Source of the DNA: Alopecurus myosuroides
Lineage: Eukaryota; Streptophyta; Magnoliopsida; Poales; Poaceae
Direction of reading: 5' to 3'
Assembly (NCBI GenBank): GCA_028641055.1
Contig: CM054062.1
Location: forward strand, 233,132,376-233,196,375
Length of the DNA: 64,000 nucleotides
A model generated the notes under the pieces. That model was not told the DNA's origin. It searched no databases and saw only the letters and a list, made by a program, of their open reading frames with translations. Both the position numbers and the translations under genes were made by a program. Of this stretch, positions 20,412-31,729 are shown one piece after another. The stretch's first letter is position 1, and the number at the start of each line of letters is the position of its first letter.

Positions 20412-22931
20412 ATGGGTGATGAGGATGACGCTCCGTCCGAAGTAAATGTGTCCATGAATGATCTCAATGCCTTGAGAGAATCATTGACCTCATCCATAGA
20501 CACTAAATTTGAGGAGTTGCGTCTACTCATGGCAACACTCCTCAAAACCAAGGAACCGGAGGTGGTCGACTCATCCCCTCCGGAAACGGAGGGTGCCAAG
20601 ATTGGGGTTAATGGTGAACTACCTAAAACTGCTTCCGCCGAACAATCCTCTAAGAAGGGTGCGAGTGGAAAGGAAGGATATAATGCCGTAGAAGGCTCAT
20701 ATTCTCCCGATCCTCCCATCCCTTTTCCTCATATAATTCCTAGGGGTGATCCACCTAAAATTGATGCATATTCTTTTCGTGAATGGCAATACTACATGGA
20801 GACTCACTTGAACTCTTCTTGTATAGATCTTTGGAGAATCACTCGTGATGGATACAAGCCATATGATCCCAAGAATCTCACAAGAAGAGAGGTTGTAGAT
20901 TGCCAACTCAATTACACCGCTTTGTCCATCCTTCATCAAGCCGTGGGCCCCAATCACATGCCGCATCTTCAACACTTCTCCACCGCCAAAGAGACATGGG
21001 ATGCCCTTGTCATCATGTTTGTTGGGAATGAAAGCATGCAAAGAAATCGATATGACACCTTGACCAATGAGGCCGAAGGATTCTTCATGCGTGATGGAGA
21101 AGATCACGTTGACATGTATCGGAGGCTCAAGTCTCTTGCCACCGCCTTCTCTAATGCGGGTGCAACACATATTGATGATGCTTGGATCAAGAGGAAGTTC
21201 ATAATTGCCGTGATGCCTTTCGAGGGCACGGATATGAAGAGCATTCAAGGGAGACATGATTTCTCCACCATGACCTCTACCCAAGTCATGCAAGAGTTGA
21301 GCTCCTACAAAGTGCAAACCAAGAATGCTCTTGACAACCGGGCTAGGGCCATTGGAATGCATCAAGGAGCTTCCGTTGCTTTGAAGGCAAAGGTGTTGCC
21401 AAGAGAAGTTGAGAATGATGAAGATGGTGAAGAAGCATTGCCTCCATTGAAGGAACAAGAATATGATCCCGTTCTAAAGGATCTAATAGCTCTCACCGTG
21501 CAAAAGTTTTGGAACAATCCCCCTAAAGGCAAGAAGTTTGTGGAGGAGAAGACCAAGTCTCGTTATGGTAATGATGGGGCTCAAAGAGTGAGATCTTGCT
21601 TCAATTGCCAAGACAAGTACCACTTCATCGCGGAATGCCCATATGAGAATAGAGAAAACCATAGTGGCAAGCTCATCCGCAAGGACAAGTCCAAGGTTGA
21701 ATACAAGAAACCTCATTTCAAGAAGAAACCTTTCAACAAGAAGACTCCTACCAAGTTTGTGCTCTTGACTCAAGAGGAGTATGATTCCGGGAGTGATGAA
21801 GAAGAAGAAACAACAAGTGAAGTAGCCGCTCTAGCTATTGCTTCCACTCCATCTTCGTCATCCCTCTTTGAATCTCCCAATGAAAATCTTCCTCAACACG
21901 ATGCCAAGTGCTTCATGGCTAAGGCCACGGAGGTATCATCTTCTCCCAACTCTAAGACCCCTAGTGAACTAGAACATATTGCTTGTCTTAGAGAGGAAGA
22001 GGAAAGAGCCTCCTTGGATCGTTTTATGTCTAACATGAAAGGGGAGACCAAGAAGTACTTTGAGCATCTCATGAGGCAATTGGGAGAGGCCCAAGAGGCC
22101 CTTGAGAAGAAAGGTGAGATTGAGAGAAGGGATGCGGATGAAATTGCATCTCTCTCAATGACTCTTGAAGAAGAGCATGATGGTAGAGTTTCTCTAGAGG
22201 ATGAACTTGAAACTATTGAAACCACTCACAATGAACTTGTCTCTAAAATCATTAAGGAACGTGATCTTGCTATTGCTAAATATAAAAAGGCTAAAAAGGA
22301 TAAAGTAGAGTTTGGGGTTGGTCATGGTAAACTAACCGAGGAGCTTGAAAAGCTAACCATTGCTCACAAAGCTTTGGAAAGCCAACACTCATCCCTCAAA
22401 GAGTTGCATGAACAACTTCAAACTCAACTTACTCAAGCTAACCATCCTAGCACTTCTACTTCCTCTTGTGATCATGCAAATGTTATTGAAGAAAATGCTA
22501 GGTTGAAGGATGAACTTGCAAGGCTCAAGGGTAAAAGCACTCAAGTTGAAAAGGTGGTGCTTGCCACCCCACAAGTGGTTGCCTCAAGCACTAATGCGGT
22601 CAATTCTAGACCACAAGTGAGTGCTCCAAGGCAACAAGTGGGCAAGCAAGGTCTTGGCTATGTAGCCAAGAAAAGGAACAAGAAGAAGAAGAACAAGAAG
22701 AAGAACAAACATGGTACTTCGGGTGGTATTGTCATGAGGGACAACACTACCCGTAGCTCCTCCGCGGGAACTAACAACCCACACCATTTCTTATATGTTG
22801 ATTATTATGGTGTTGTGCAAGCTAAATATGTTGGTCCTATTGAGGGTTTTATTGACTACACTATATGGGTTCCAAAGACCCTTGTTGCTAACATGAAGGG
22901 ACCCAACTCGGGTCCTAACTCTAGTCAATGA
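20412..22931 (+). CDS. gag: Element B gag
   Basis: An ORF of 839 codons starting at the first ATG after the PBS (agtatgggtgat). Residues about 120-310 form the Copia-type capsid region (UBN2-like, with [12 protein letters not shown] and the TKETW-like AKETWDAL). A CX2CX4HX4C zinc knuckle ([14 protein letters not shown]) lies near residues 396-409. After it come Lys-rich, Asp/Glu-rich and long coiled-coil segments, and a basic [16 protein letters not shown] stretch near 755-775. Such an extended C-terminal part is usual in SIRE-type gag. Gag forms the virus-like particle and binds element RNA. It ends at TGA (22929-22931), just before the pol frame. No defect is seen. Confidence 0.92.
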   Translation: MGDEDDAPSEVNVSMNDLNALRESLTSSIDTKFEELRLLMATLLKTKEPEVVDSSPPETEGAKIGVNGELPKTASAEQSSKKGASGKEGYNAVEGSYSPDPPIPFPHIIPRGDPPKIDAYSFREWQYYMETHLNSSCIDLWRITRDGYKPYDPKNLTRREVVDCQLNYTALSILHQAVGPNHMPHLQHFSTAKETWDALVIMFVGNESMQRNRYDTLTNEAEGFFMRDGEDHVDMYRRLKSLATAFSNAGATHIDDAWIKRKFIIAVMPFEGTDMKSIQGRHDFSTMTSTQVMQELSSYKVQTKNALDNRARAIGMHQGASVALKAKVLPREVENDEDGEEALPPLKEQEYDPVLKDLIALTVQKFWNNPPKGKKFVEEKTKSRYGNDGAQRVRSCFNCQDKYHFIAECPYENRENHSGKLIRKDKSKVEYKKPHFKKKPFNKKTPTKFVLLTQEEYDSGSDEEEETTSEVAALAIASTPSSSSLFESPNENLPQHDAKCFMAKATEVSSSPNSKTPSELEHIACLREEEERASLDRFMSNMKGETKKYFEHLMRQLGEAQEALEKKGEIERRDADEIASLSMTLEEEHDGRVSLEDELETIETTHNELVSKIIKERDLAIAKYKKAKKDKVEFGVGHGKLTEELEKLTIAHKALESQHSSLKELHEQLQTQLTQANHPSTSTSSCDHANVIEENARLKDELARLKGKSTQVEKVVLATPQVVASSTNAVNSRPQVSAPRQQVGKQGLGYVAKKRNKKKKNKKKNKHGTSGGIVMRDNTTRSSSAGTNNPHHFLYVDYYGVVQAKYVGPIEGFIDYTIWVPKTLVANMKGPNSGPNSSQ

Positions 22932-25900
22932 TCTCTTGCAGGACTATGCTTCCGGTGGGGCTAAATGGATTCTTGATAGTGGATGCACTAATCATATGAC
23001 CGGAAGCAAAGAGCTTGTGACGGAGTTGCAACCAAATGATATCCAAGCAACCGTCACCTATGGGGACTCGTCCAAGTCTAAGGTATCCGGATTTGGCAAG
23101 GTTGTGGTGGCTCCCGATATCACTATCGTGAACGTCATGCTTGTCGAATCCCTTGGTTACAATTTACTTTCCGTCCGTTCTCTTAGTAAGATGGGTCTTT
23201 CCGTCTTCTTTGATGGTGATATTGTGGTCCTTTTGAGGAGCAAGACTCTTGACGTCGTTCACGTGGGACATGTTGAAAATGAGTTGTATGTGGTGGATTT
23301 TTCGAAGTCAACCAACACTCAAGCAATGTGTCTTTTCGGGAAGGCGGACTTGGGATGGTTGTGGCATCGCCGCCTATCCCATGTCAACATGAGAACTTTG
23401 CAAAGTCTTCACAAAAGTGGCCTTATTGTCGGACTAAAAGAAAATGTTTCCTTTGCAAAGGATCGCGTTTGTAGGTCGTGTGTTGAAGGGAAGATGCATG
23501 ATATTGTGCACAAGGCCAAGACTATTATCTCATCAAAGAGGATCTTGGAGCTTCTCCATGTTGATCTCTTTGGTGCCGTGCCCGAGGCAAGTCTTGGCGG
23601 CAAGAAGTACTGCTTGGTGATTGTCGATGATTATTCAAGATACACTTGGGTTTATTTCTTAAAGTGCAAGAGTGAGACTCAACAAACCATCATCGACTTC
23701 TCCAACGAAGTGCAACGTCAACACAATGTGCAAATCATGGCTATTAGGAGTGATAATGGGTCGGAGTTCAAGAACTATACATTGAATGAATTTCTTAGTG
23801 AAGAAGGCATTCGTCACCAATACTCCGCCACTTACACTCCTCAACAAAATGGTGTTGCCGAAAGGAAGAATCGCACTCTCTTGGATATGGCAAGGACCAT
23901 GTTGGCGGAGTACTCTTCTCCCCAATATCTATGGGCCGAGGCCGTATCCACCGCATGCCACTCCTCCAACCGCCTCTACATCCGCAAAGGCTTGTGCAAG
24001 ACCCCATATGAGATCCTCACCGGCAACAAGCCCAACGTATCCTACTTCCGTGTATTCGGTTGTAAGTGCTTCTATTTGATCAAGGGTATTAGGTTGTCGA
24101 AATTTCAATCCAAAACTATTGAGGGTATCTTTGTTGGTTACGGTGCCGAATCCCACACTTATAGAGTCTATGACAAAGCCTCACGGATAGTCATAGAATC
24201 TTGTAGTGTGGTTTTCGAGGAAAATGACGGCTCCCAAGTGGCGCAATTTCATGTTTCAAATGTAGATGTTGAAATGCCTCAAGAAGCCATAGGAAGGATG
24301 GGCGTGGGATTCTTCCGCCCCATCGAGGGACACCTTGTGGCGACTCGAGAAGGACTATGCTCTACCCAAGTGGAGCCCTCCTCTACATTTGAAGATAAAG
24401 CCAAGGAGCCACCTTCTACACCTAACCGAGAACATTTTCAAGACCCTCCTCTCGTTGATCAAGTGACTCCGCAAGTCGTACCCACTCCTCTCACTAATGC
24501 GAGTCAAGATCAAGGCCAAGATCAATCGTCCTCGTCATCCTCTTCTCAAGTTGAAGCTAATTGTGAAGATAGTGTTGATGATGATGTTGATGATCAAGGC
24601 CATCATGGTCAAAATGGGGACCCAAATGATCAAGATGATCAAGTATCTCCTCCTCGCAATAATGAGGAGATCGAGGCCCGTCGCATCAAAAGGATAAGAA
24701 GAGCTTTGAAGCTAATTGATGCCCAAGATGACAAGGTCTTGGAGGATGTTCAAGCTAGAAGATCCACTAGAAGGCAATTGGCTCATTTTTGTGAGCATCA
24801 AGCTCATATCTCTATGGTGGAGCCTAAGAAAGTGTATGAAGCTCTTGAGGACTCCGATTGGGTTGAAGCTATGCATGATGAGCTCAATAACTTTGAGCGC
24901 AACAAGGTTTGGAGATTAGTTGAGAAACCCAAGGATTGCCACAATGTTATTGGCACCAAGTGGATATTCAAGAACAAGCAAGATGAGAATGGCATTGTCA
25001 TTAGGAACAAGGCAAGATTGGTCGCTCAAGGTTACACCCAAGTTGAAGGCATTGACTTTGATGAAACCTATGCGCCCGTGGCTCGCCTTGAGTCCATCCG
25101 TATCCTCCTTGCTTATGCTTCCTCACATAATTTCAAGTTGCAACAAATGGATGTGAAAAGTGCTTTCTTGAATGGTCCACTAAAAGAGGAGGTATATGTT
25201 AAGCAACCTCCGGGGTTCGAGAATCTCAACTTTCCCAACCACGTTTACAAACTTGACAAGGCCCTCTATGGTCTCAAACAAGCACCCCGTGCTTGGTATG
25301 AGCACCTTAGAGAGTTGTTAGATGATCGTGGTTTCGAAGTTGGGAAGATTGACCCCACTCTCTTCACAAAGAGAGTAAAGGGAGAGCTTTTCATATGCCA
25401 ACTCTATGTGGATGATATCATCTTTGGCTCAACTAACCAAGCTTTCAATAATGAGTTCTCTAAGCTTATGACTGACAGGTTCGAGATGTCTATGATGGGT
25501 GAGCTTAAATTCTTCCTTGGCTTTGAGATCAAGCAATTGGCCTTTGGTACCTTCATTTCTCAAGCCAAGTATACTCAAGACATGCTCAAGAGGTTTAACT
25601 TCCAAGAGGCAAAGATCAAAACCACTCCTATGCAAGTCAAGTGTCATCTATCACGTAATCCAAAAGGGAGTAAGGATGTGGACCAAAAGCTCTACCGTTC
25701 TATGATTGGTTCTTTGCTCTATCTTTGTGCATCTAGGCCCGATATCGTTTTGAGTGTAGGTGTGTGTGCAAGGTATCAAGCGGCTCCTAAGGATTGCCAT
25801 CTAATGGCGGTTCATAGAATCTTTCGTTATTTGGTTCATACCTCAAGATTTGGTTTGTGGTACCCAAAGGGGACACAATTTACTCTCAATGGATATACGG

Positions 25901-26361
25901 ATTCCGATTGGGCGGGTGATCAAGATGATAGGAAGTCAACTTCGGGGGCTTGCCAATTCCTTGGTAGGTCCCTTGTAAGTTGGTCCTCGAAGAAACAAAA
26001 TTGCATCTCTCTCTCCACCGCCGAAGCGGAATATGTTGCCGCCGCGAGTGCATGCACCCAATTGCTATGGATGAGGCAAACTCTCAAGGAATATGGAATT
26101 CATTTGGACAAAGTGCCTCTTCTATGCGACAATGAAAGTGCTATCAAGATTGCATACAATCCGGTGCAACACACAAGGACGAAGCACATTGAGATTCGCC
26201 ACCACTTCATCCGTGATCACGTGGCAAGAGGAGACATTGCACTCGGTTATGTGCCCACCAAGGACAATCTTGCGGATATTTTCACGAAGCCACTTGATGA
26301 TGCAAGGTTCACATTCTTGAGGAATGAGCTAAATGTGATTGATTCGAGGAGCTTGGCTTGA
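22897..26361 (+). CDS. pol: Element B pol: protease, integrase, reverse transcriptase, RNase H
   Basis: The frame is open from 22897, overlaps gag by 35 nt in the +1 frame and has no ATG near its start; recognisable pol begins at codon 22936. By numbering from 22936, the protease active site is WILDSG (D14). The GAG-pre-integrase and HHCC finger have H144, H149, C179 and C182; the integrase triad is D210, D273, E309. RT carries YVDD at 824-827 and RNase H has TDSDWAGD (D990) and TAEAEY. Domain order with integrase before RT is diagnostic of Ty1/Copia. Expression needs a +1 shift, re-initiation or splicing; a pyrimidine-rich tctcttgcag acceptor-like site lies exactly at the junction (22932-22941). 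All catalytic motifs are present. Confidence 0.92.
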   Translation, partial: RDPTRVLTLVNDLLQDYASGGAKWILDSGCTNHMTGSKELVTELQPNDIQATVTYGDSSKSKVSGFGKVVVAPDITIVNVMLVESLGYNLLSVRSLSKMGLSVFFDGDIVVLLRSKTLDVVHVGHVENELYVVDFSKSTNTQAMCLFGKADLGWLWHRRLSHVNMRTLQSLHKSGLIVGLKENVSFAKDRVCRSCVEGKMHDIVHKAKTIISSKRILELLHVDLFGAVPEASLGGKKYCLVIVDDYSRYTWVYFLKCKSETQQTIIDFSNEVQRQHNVQIMAIRSDNGSEFKNYTLNEFLSEEGIRHQYSATYTPQQNGVAERKNRTLLDMARTMLAEYSSPQYLWAEAVSTACHSSNRLYIRKGLCKTPYEILTGNKPNVSYFRVFGCKCFYLIKGIRLSKFQSKTIEGIFVGYGAESHTYRVYDKASRIVIESCSVVFEENDGSQVAQFHVSNVDVEMPQEAIGRMGVGFFRPIEGHLVATREGLCSTQVEPSSTFEDKAKEPPSTPNREHFQDPPLVDQVTPQVVPTPLTNASQDQGQDQSSSSSSSQVEANCEDSVDDDVDDQGHHGQNGDPNDQDDQVSPPRNNEEIEARRIKRIRRALKLIDAQDDKVLEDVQARRSTRRQLAHFCEHQAHISMVEPKKVYEALEDSDWVEAMHDELNNFERNKVWRLVEKPKDCHNVIGTKWIFKNKQDENGIVIRNKARLVAQGYTQVEGIDFDETYAPVARLESIRILLAYASSHNFKLQQMDVKSAFLNGPLKEEVYVKQPPGFENLNFPNHVYKLDKALYGLKQAPRAWYEHLRELLDDRGFEVGKIDPTLFTKRVKGELFICQLYVDDIIFGSTNQAFNNEFSKLMTDRFEMSMMGELKFFLGFEIKQLAFGTFISQAKYTQDMLKRFNFQEAKIKTTPMQVKCHLSRNPKGSKDVDQKLYRSMIGSLLYLCASRPDIVLSVGVCARYQAAPKDCHLMAVHRIFRYLVHTSRFGLWYPKGTQFTLNGYTDSDWAGDQDDRKSTSGACQFLGRSLVSWSSKKQNCISLSTAEAEYVAAASACTQLLWMRQTLKEYGIHLDKVPLLCDNESAIKIAYNPVQHTRTKHIEIRHHFIRDHVARGDIALGYVPTKDNLADIFTKPLDDARFTFLRNELNVIDSRSLA

Positions 26362-26838
26362 CTATCATGCGCACACCCCTATAGATGAAACGTGGTCGAG
26401 CTTAGATGTAGGCATGGACATAGGGGGAGTGCTATCCTAACACATTGGGTTCTCCCTCCCCCCATTATGCCCATAGCAAAAATTCATTGTGATCTCTCTT
26501 TTCTAATGTTGAATTGTGAGCTTCAATGTTGAGTTTTGGCAATGCCCCCAAGATATATCTTCGCGGTTGCATACCATGAACTCTTACATGGTGGCTTAGG
26601 CCACCAACCTCTCCCCACGTGAAGAGTTGGTTCTTAGTTGCATATCTTATGGTTATTGTGTTTCTTGTCCGAATACTACTTCTCGTTGCTATTTCGATCT
26701 TATTTGGTTCTTTTCCGAGAAGTAAGACTAGGAAACCTAACCCTTGTTTTGCTCTTTGTATCCTCTCCCATGTTCATCTTTGCATATGCCATACTCCACA
26801 CATCCACACACCCTTCCTTGCCTGTCAAAATTTGCCCT
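26362..26838 (+). other. Spacer between pol and the ORF3 promoter region of element B
   Basis: No gene is seen. It contains an aggggga-type purine stretch after pol (tagggggagtgc, about 26420) like the PPT-flanking sequences of other Copia elements, then T-rich DNA leading into the CCGGAA array. Confidence 0.5.
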
Positions 26839-26994
26839 CCCCGGAATTTTTGGAGCTGATGCTGCTCCAGCCGGAATTTTCCGGACGTCCGGAATTTTCC
26901 GGATCATTCCGGACCTCCGGAATGGATCCGGAATATTCCGGGACTCCGGAATTTTCCGGGACTTTTCCGGATGGGCAGGTTTCGCCTATAAATA
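26839..26994 (+). promoter_or_regulatory. Internal promoter-like region for ORF3: CCGGAA array plus TATA box
   Basis: A second CCGGAA/TTCCGG array (26839-26971) is followed 15 bases later by TATAAATA (26987-26994, gcctataaatatcccc). This reproduces the LTR U3 arrangement, but the flanking sequence differs, so it is not an LTR fragment. The predicted transcript would begin near 27020 and reach the ATG at 27131. Confidence 0.6.
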
Positions 26995-27130
26995 TCCCCA
27001 CACGCACGGGGGAACGGTTTTCCTCCACTTCCTTCACTTCTCCCGTGCCCTAGCCGCCGTTCTTCATCGTTTTCGTCCCCGTTGCCCCTAGGGAGGTTTT
27101 TGGATCCATCCTTTGGACAAGGACATCCCC

Positions 27131-29096
27131 ATGGACGGTATGTTGTTTGGCACCGATTGTTTCTCGTTTTGTTTGGTTGATTTTGGCTCTAGATGCAATC
27201 TCCTAGGGTTTGATCTAGTTCCAAGTTCTATCCATATGTTCATCTTGCCAATCACAACCTAGATGCCATGTGTTATCTCGATCTAGTCTAACCACTCAAC
27301 AAATCTAGACTTAGATCTAAAATCGTCATCTACAAAGATCCCACATGTTCCAGCACGTAGATCTAATCTAGGTTCATCCTCTGAGTATTCCTTGACGTTT
27401 GGTGTAGTTGTTGAGTCAAAAAAATCGAAGTTTTGTGCAGTTCCTCGAGTCACATCGCGGAGCCCGGAATGGATCCGGAAATTTCCGGCCCAGCCGGAAT
27501 ATTCCGGAACCAATCCGGCCCAGCCGGAATAATCCGGATCAATCCGGAATTTTCCGGATGCTGCCAGAAGTCGATTTTTCTGCACTACACCAAACTTTGT
27601 GGAGTTCTTTTTGTTCCGTATGGCATTTGCACTTATCTTTGCTGCTTCTTTATCATCCTTTCACAGGAGTTGGAGCTCGTACTGGTCTCAAGAGGAAGCA
27701 AACTGTTTCAAGAGGTGCTCGTCCGGTCAGAGGACGGGGTGCTCGTGCCTCCTTTCGTGAGACCCGTGAAGATGCTAACACTGAGTCTGTTCCTGAGGTT
27801 GATCTGAATGGCTGCTCTATCCCTCAATGGAGGTACATCAAGCGGAAGAACCCTTACCGTTTCGTAGAGTCTACTTGTGAGGATCCTCGGTTCTGGACAA
27901 ACCTGCAGTTGAAGTGTTGGGATGAATTTTATTTCGCTCAGAAGCCCCTTGCTTGTATTCAAGCCCAAGTGGACATGGAGACCTACAATATGTACAAGAA
28001 CACTGAGCTCCGCCGTGTGCATGCTTGTTTGGAGAAGCTTGGTCTGATTCCTCTACTTAATAACACCGAGGGTGAGTACTGCCCGGAGTTGGTTGCACAG
28101 TTCTATTGCACTCTCCATGCTAAGGGTGATGCCAAGCGCTCCATGACTTGGATGTGCGGTGAGGAGAAGATCACCAGTGATTTGTCTGAGTTTGCTGAGG
28201 TGTTGGGCTACACCTGGACTGCCACCTATGCTGATCATGGTTACAAGATTCATGAATCCCCTGAGTATGATATTTCAAGTCTGGATTTCTGCTATCCTCC
28301 CAATGTCAAAGGCAAGACTAAGCCTTTCAACTCCAACATGTACCCCTACTACAACTTGCTCTCCAAGATCTTCCGGGCCTCCATTGTTATCAAGGCCGGT
28401 GATATCTCCGCTATTAGGGCCTTCATGGTGAATCTCATGTTCCTCACTAGGCCCAAGAACCAAAGGAAGATTGATGTGATGGACTTCATTTACCGTGAGA
28501 TTTGTTTAGGGGTCATGGATAAGAGGAAGCCCGCCTTTGGTCCGCTTATTCAAAAGTTCATTAATTCCAAGATGGGTGTTGAGATCATGGAAAACTATGA
28601 GGTGGTCAAGTGCAAGAAAATGGCTCCTCGGTTGATCAATGGAGATGAGATTCCGGAGTTTGCCAAGTCCAAGTCCAAGTCCCCCTCGGCCACTCCTTCT
28701 GCTTCCTCAAGTGGCATTCCTGAGCGTCCCTCTGGTGGAATTGCAAAGTTTTTCAAGGCTATGTTCAACATGTGCAAGGACACTAGGGCCATTGCCCATG
28801 AGGCGCATGAGTTGGCCAAGGAGACTCGGCGTATTCAGAACGCTGACCGTCGGCTTGCTGGGTTTGATGTACCTGCTGATCCTGTGTCACTTGCTCCTGC
28901 TGCTTTGGTCCCCATTGAGATGCCCGAGATCCATGATGATGACTTCTATTTTGGGGTCCCACCGGCAGATGTTGATGATGAGGAGGAGCTGTCCAATGAT
29001 GATGATGACTTTGATGCTGCTGGGCTTGGAGGACGCGATGATGAGGAAGAAGGCGATGATGAGGAAGAGCATGGAGACGATGACTTCATGGAGTGA
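27131..29096 (+). CDS. Element B ORF3, probably spliced, unknown function (env-position ORF)
   Basis: Continuous coding runs to the TGA at 29094-29096. Splicing exon 27131-27137 (ATGGACG, donor gtatgt) to 27667 (acceptor tttcacag) keeps frame and gives 478 codons. The unspliced frame reaches back to 27408 but there translates through CCGGAA repeats, so I prefer the spliced model. The N-terminus is basic (GLKRKQ, RGRGAR). Residues about 40-330 are compact and vaguely like plant transposon-protein ORFs. The C-terminus is strongly acidic (DDDEE runs). I see no signal peptide, furin-like site or clear membrane span, so despite its position it does not look like an envelope protein. It may be nuclear or RNA-binding, which is inference only. 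Its own promoter-like region lies upstream. Confidence 0.65.
27463..27559 (+). repeat. Third CCGGAA array, inside the proposed ORF3 intron
   Basis: About ten ccgga/tccgg words lie between the proposed 5' splice site (27138) and 3' splice site (27666), with two agccggaat(a/t) units. Confidence 0.85.
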
Positions 29097-29556
29097 TCTC
29101 TTGGGGCGCTAGTGGACTTTTTGTCCCTTTTTGGCGTCTTGATGCCAAAGGGGGAGAAGGAGTCCCCCATATTAGGTTTCCACGGGATTTGCAAGGGGTT
29201 GGGGCACAAGTCTTTTGCTTTTGATTTCGATCTTATAGGCTTGTGCTCCGGTATCTTTATTTCGCTTCCTCGTTTTAAAACTTCGTTCTATGTGTGTGGA
29301 ACCTCGTGACGTATTCGTGTCACCCCTCCCGTGGTTATGTTACTTTTATCATGCGTACCTTATTGTCTATGATTATCTATGCATGATTGTATGAACTTGT
29401 TTTCCCCGGCTTGGTGTTTAAAACGTAGGGGGAGCAAAACCTATGAAGTGTGTGTCTCACGACACACATCTAGGTAGAACTCCGTCTATTTTTTGGACAC
29501 CATTTCTTTAGTTCATATTGTTCATCCCGTGAAATCTTTATGTTGTCATCAAACAC
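29097..29556 (+). other. ORF3 3' UTR and spacer of element B
   Basis: No gene. It includes an internal purine run ccaaagggggagaag (about 29142-29157) resembling the true PPT, then T-rich sequence up to the PPT. Confidence 0.5.
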
Positions 29557-29571
29557 CAAAAAGGGGGAGAT
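29557..29571 (+). other. Element B polypurine tract
   Basis: caaaaagggggagat directly precedes the 3' LTR. Confidence 0.9.
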
Positions 29572-30808
29572 TGAAAGTGCATTCTTGATATCTCACGGTT
29601 TTGTGTGTTTGTTCACAACATAAAGAAGCTACTAACCGTACGTGCTATTTTGTCAAGAAATAGGTTTTAACTCAGCACGTTTACGGTATCAAAGAAATGG
29701 TGAAGATTTCGAAGATCAAAAGGTTCGTTTCGGGCCAACAACAGAGTTTCTAAGGGGAGCCCGGAAAATTCCGGGGATCCGGAATGCTTCCGGAATATTC
29801 CGGTTACTATGGCAAATTGTTCTGTTGCAATCCGGAATATTCCGGATGATTCCGGCCGCCGGAAAATTCCGGATTCATTCCGGTTACTATGGGAAATTGT
29901 TCTGGTGCCATCCGGAAAATTCCGGGACCATTCCGGAGCATTCCGGAGCCATTCCGGATTCACTCCGGATCCATTCCGGCCACTATAGGGAATTGTTCTG
30001 TTGCCATCCGGATTGCTCCGGATTATTCCGGGGGTCCGGAATATTCCGGATTCATTCCGGGCTGCGCGAAAACTGTGGAAAAACGGCTACTTTTGTGGGA
30101 GGCTATAAATAGAGCCTCACTTCTCTCTCCAAGGGTCAGCTCTTCTCAGCATTCAAGTCACCATTAATGGAGCTCACCCACTAGCAAGATCTCCCTCCTC
30201 CTCCACCCAAACTCGTTGATTCCTTGAGGATTGAAGGAGGACCACCGGATCTACATCTTCACCAACCCGTTCTTCATTTCCCCCTCTCTAGCTCGAGGGA
30301 TCTTGCCTAGGGTTTCCTCTTGTGGAGAACCTAGGCTTCTTGTTTCTTGTTGGTGATTCAAGAAGGTTTGGGAGCCCCCAATTAAGTTGTGGGTGTGTGC
30401 CCCAAGTGGTTTGTAAAGGATTTGATCCCCGCCTCAAAGGGGTTCTATAGTGGAAGGTGAACTAGGCCTTTGTGGCGAAGTTCATCGGAGATTAAGGTGA
30501 AGCCTTAGTGGCGTTGAGTAGGCCTTTGTGGCGAGCTCACACCTCTCCAACGAGACGTACTCCCCTAAAAAGGAGGAACTCGGAAATACATCGTGTCTCC
30601 GTGTGCTTCCATCGGTTACCTCGTTCCTCCCTCTCTTTACTTACTTGTACTTGTTGCATTGATTGCTTGTCTTGTCATATAGGTAAATTCATCACTAGTC
30701 GCACTTTTAGAGAATTTACCTTTCTTGTCAAGCCTAAATTTGAGAAAAATTAAAAATTGCCGTAGCACCTATTCACCCCCCCCTCTAGGTGCCCATACTA
30801 TACTTTCA
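29572..30808 (+). repeat. Element B 3' LTR
   Basis: A same-length, apparently identical copy of 19120-20356, including the CCGGAA array (29760-30061) and TATAAATA (30104-30111). A TSD copy (cacgg) follows at 30809-30813. Confidence 0.96.
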
Positions 30809-30824
30809 CACGGTGGGCGCCAAC
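30809..30824 (-). other. Element A primer-binding site, with right TSD of element B
   Basis: On the minus strand, gttggcgcccaccgtg directly follows the 5' LTR of element A, the PBS position. Element C has the same sequence in the same place. I do not assign the tRNA. Element B splits this PBS region from gag, and its right TSD (cacgg) is 30809-30813. Confidence 0.75.
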
Positions 30825-31724
30825 TGTCGTGGTGGTGTCACGGCAGATGCCATAGGATGGCTAAAGATGTGGGGACGATGGACGCTGGAGGTGTCCGGGG
30901 AGGGATCACGCGACGAGTAGCCGCGTGAGGTAAGATCCACACAACACAAACAACACGATGTACCCAGGTTCAGGGCCCTCGTGAGGAGGTAAAACCCCTA
31001 CTCCTGCCTTTCTCTATGTATTATGATGTCTCTCCGAGTAGCCACAGTACAAATGGTATTGCTACCGAGTAGCCTCTCTCTCTTCTCCGAGTAGAGCTAG
31101 GTCGAGAACTTAGGGTTTCTAGGGTTCCTTATGAGCCTGTGTGTATGTGCCTCGCGCAGGAGGCGGCGGGGCACCTTATATACACGGTGCCCAGCCGGAT
31201 ACGTCCAAATCTAGACAAGTGTCGACATAGTGTGCACATCGTCCTTTCTCCGAGTACCCGCTGACAGCTTTGGTTCCTAACCTTGGCTGCTTCTGTAAAG
31301 TCGTTGGGCAAAACTAGGGGACAGACTGGTAACACTGTACCTAGGCACAGAGTAGGCCCCCCTTATCCTGCCACGGCCTGCTTCCATGCTGTCACTGTCA
31401 GGCAGGCCGTCCCCACGTGAACAGTAGTTCGAATGCTGCCAAGTACGGACCCAGGATACGCGGGATCCTGTGTCAGAACGGCTCCTTTGACTTTCTGGCC
31501 CGAGTAGGTTCCCGCCAATGGTTCCCGCCATTTGTACTCGGGCCAAACCTTCTACTCGTCAGGGTAGAACTTGATTGATATCTCCTTCTGGTCATCTTGA
31601 GGTGAGACCGAGTAGCAGTCGACCGGGTAGCGAGTACCTGGTAGTCGGCTACTCGACCAAACCTCTCTTCTGTAAGCGGCCTTTACCACCTGTCTTTACC
31701 CTACTCGGGGGTAACCCCCCGACA
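30825..31724 (-). repeat. Element A 5' LTR (right)
   Basis: A 900-bp partner of 4633-5532. The minus-strand TATATAA box at 31176-31182 would start the sense transcript, which now must cross element B before reaching gag. Confidence 0.95.
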
Positions 31725-31729
31725 AGAAG
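31725..31729. repeat. Target-site duplication of element A, right (agaag)
   Basis: Matches 4628-4632. Confidence 0.92.

Larger units (their letters stand above)
19120..30808 (+). mobile_element. Element B: intact SIRE/Maximus-like Copia retrotransposon
   Basis: This is an 11.7-kb element with two 1237-bp LTRs (19120-20356 and 29572-30808) that look identical by eye at a constant offset of 10452. It has a 5-bp TSD, a tRNA-Met-type PBS, gag, pol in Copia order (protease, integrase, RT, RNase H), a third ORF and a PPT. Gag length, a separate third ORF after pol and the overall size fit the SIRE/Maximus lineage. Identical LTRs and intact frames point to very recent insertion. It is nested in element A. 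Confidence 0.93.
4633..31724 (-). mobile_element. Element A: Tat-lineage (RIRE2-like) Gypsy retrotransposon with antisense gene
   Basis: Two 900-bp LTRs bounded by a 5-bp duplication enclose, on the minus strand, PBS, gag, aspartic protease, RT, degenerate RNase H, a second RNase H and integrase. A spliced gene lies on the opposite strand between integrase and the 3' LTR. The domain order with integrase last marks Ty3/Gypsy. The extra RNase H and the opposite-strand ORF are known features of the Tat lineage. Element B (11.7 kb) is inserted between PBS and gag, so the element proper is about 15.4 kb. I counted two differences between the LTRs, so the insertion is recent. Confidence 0.93.
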
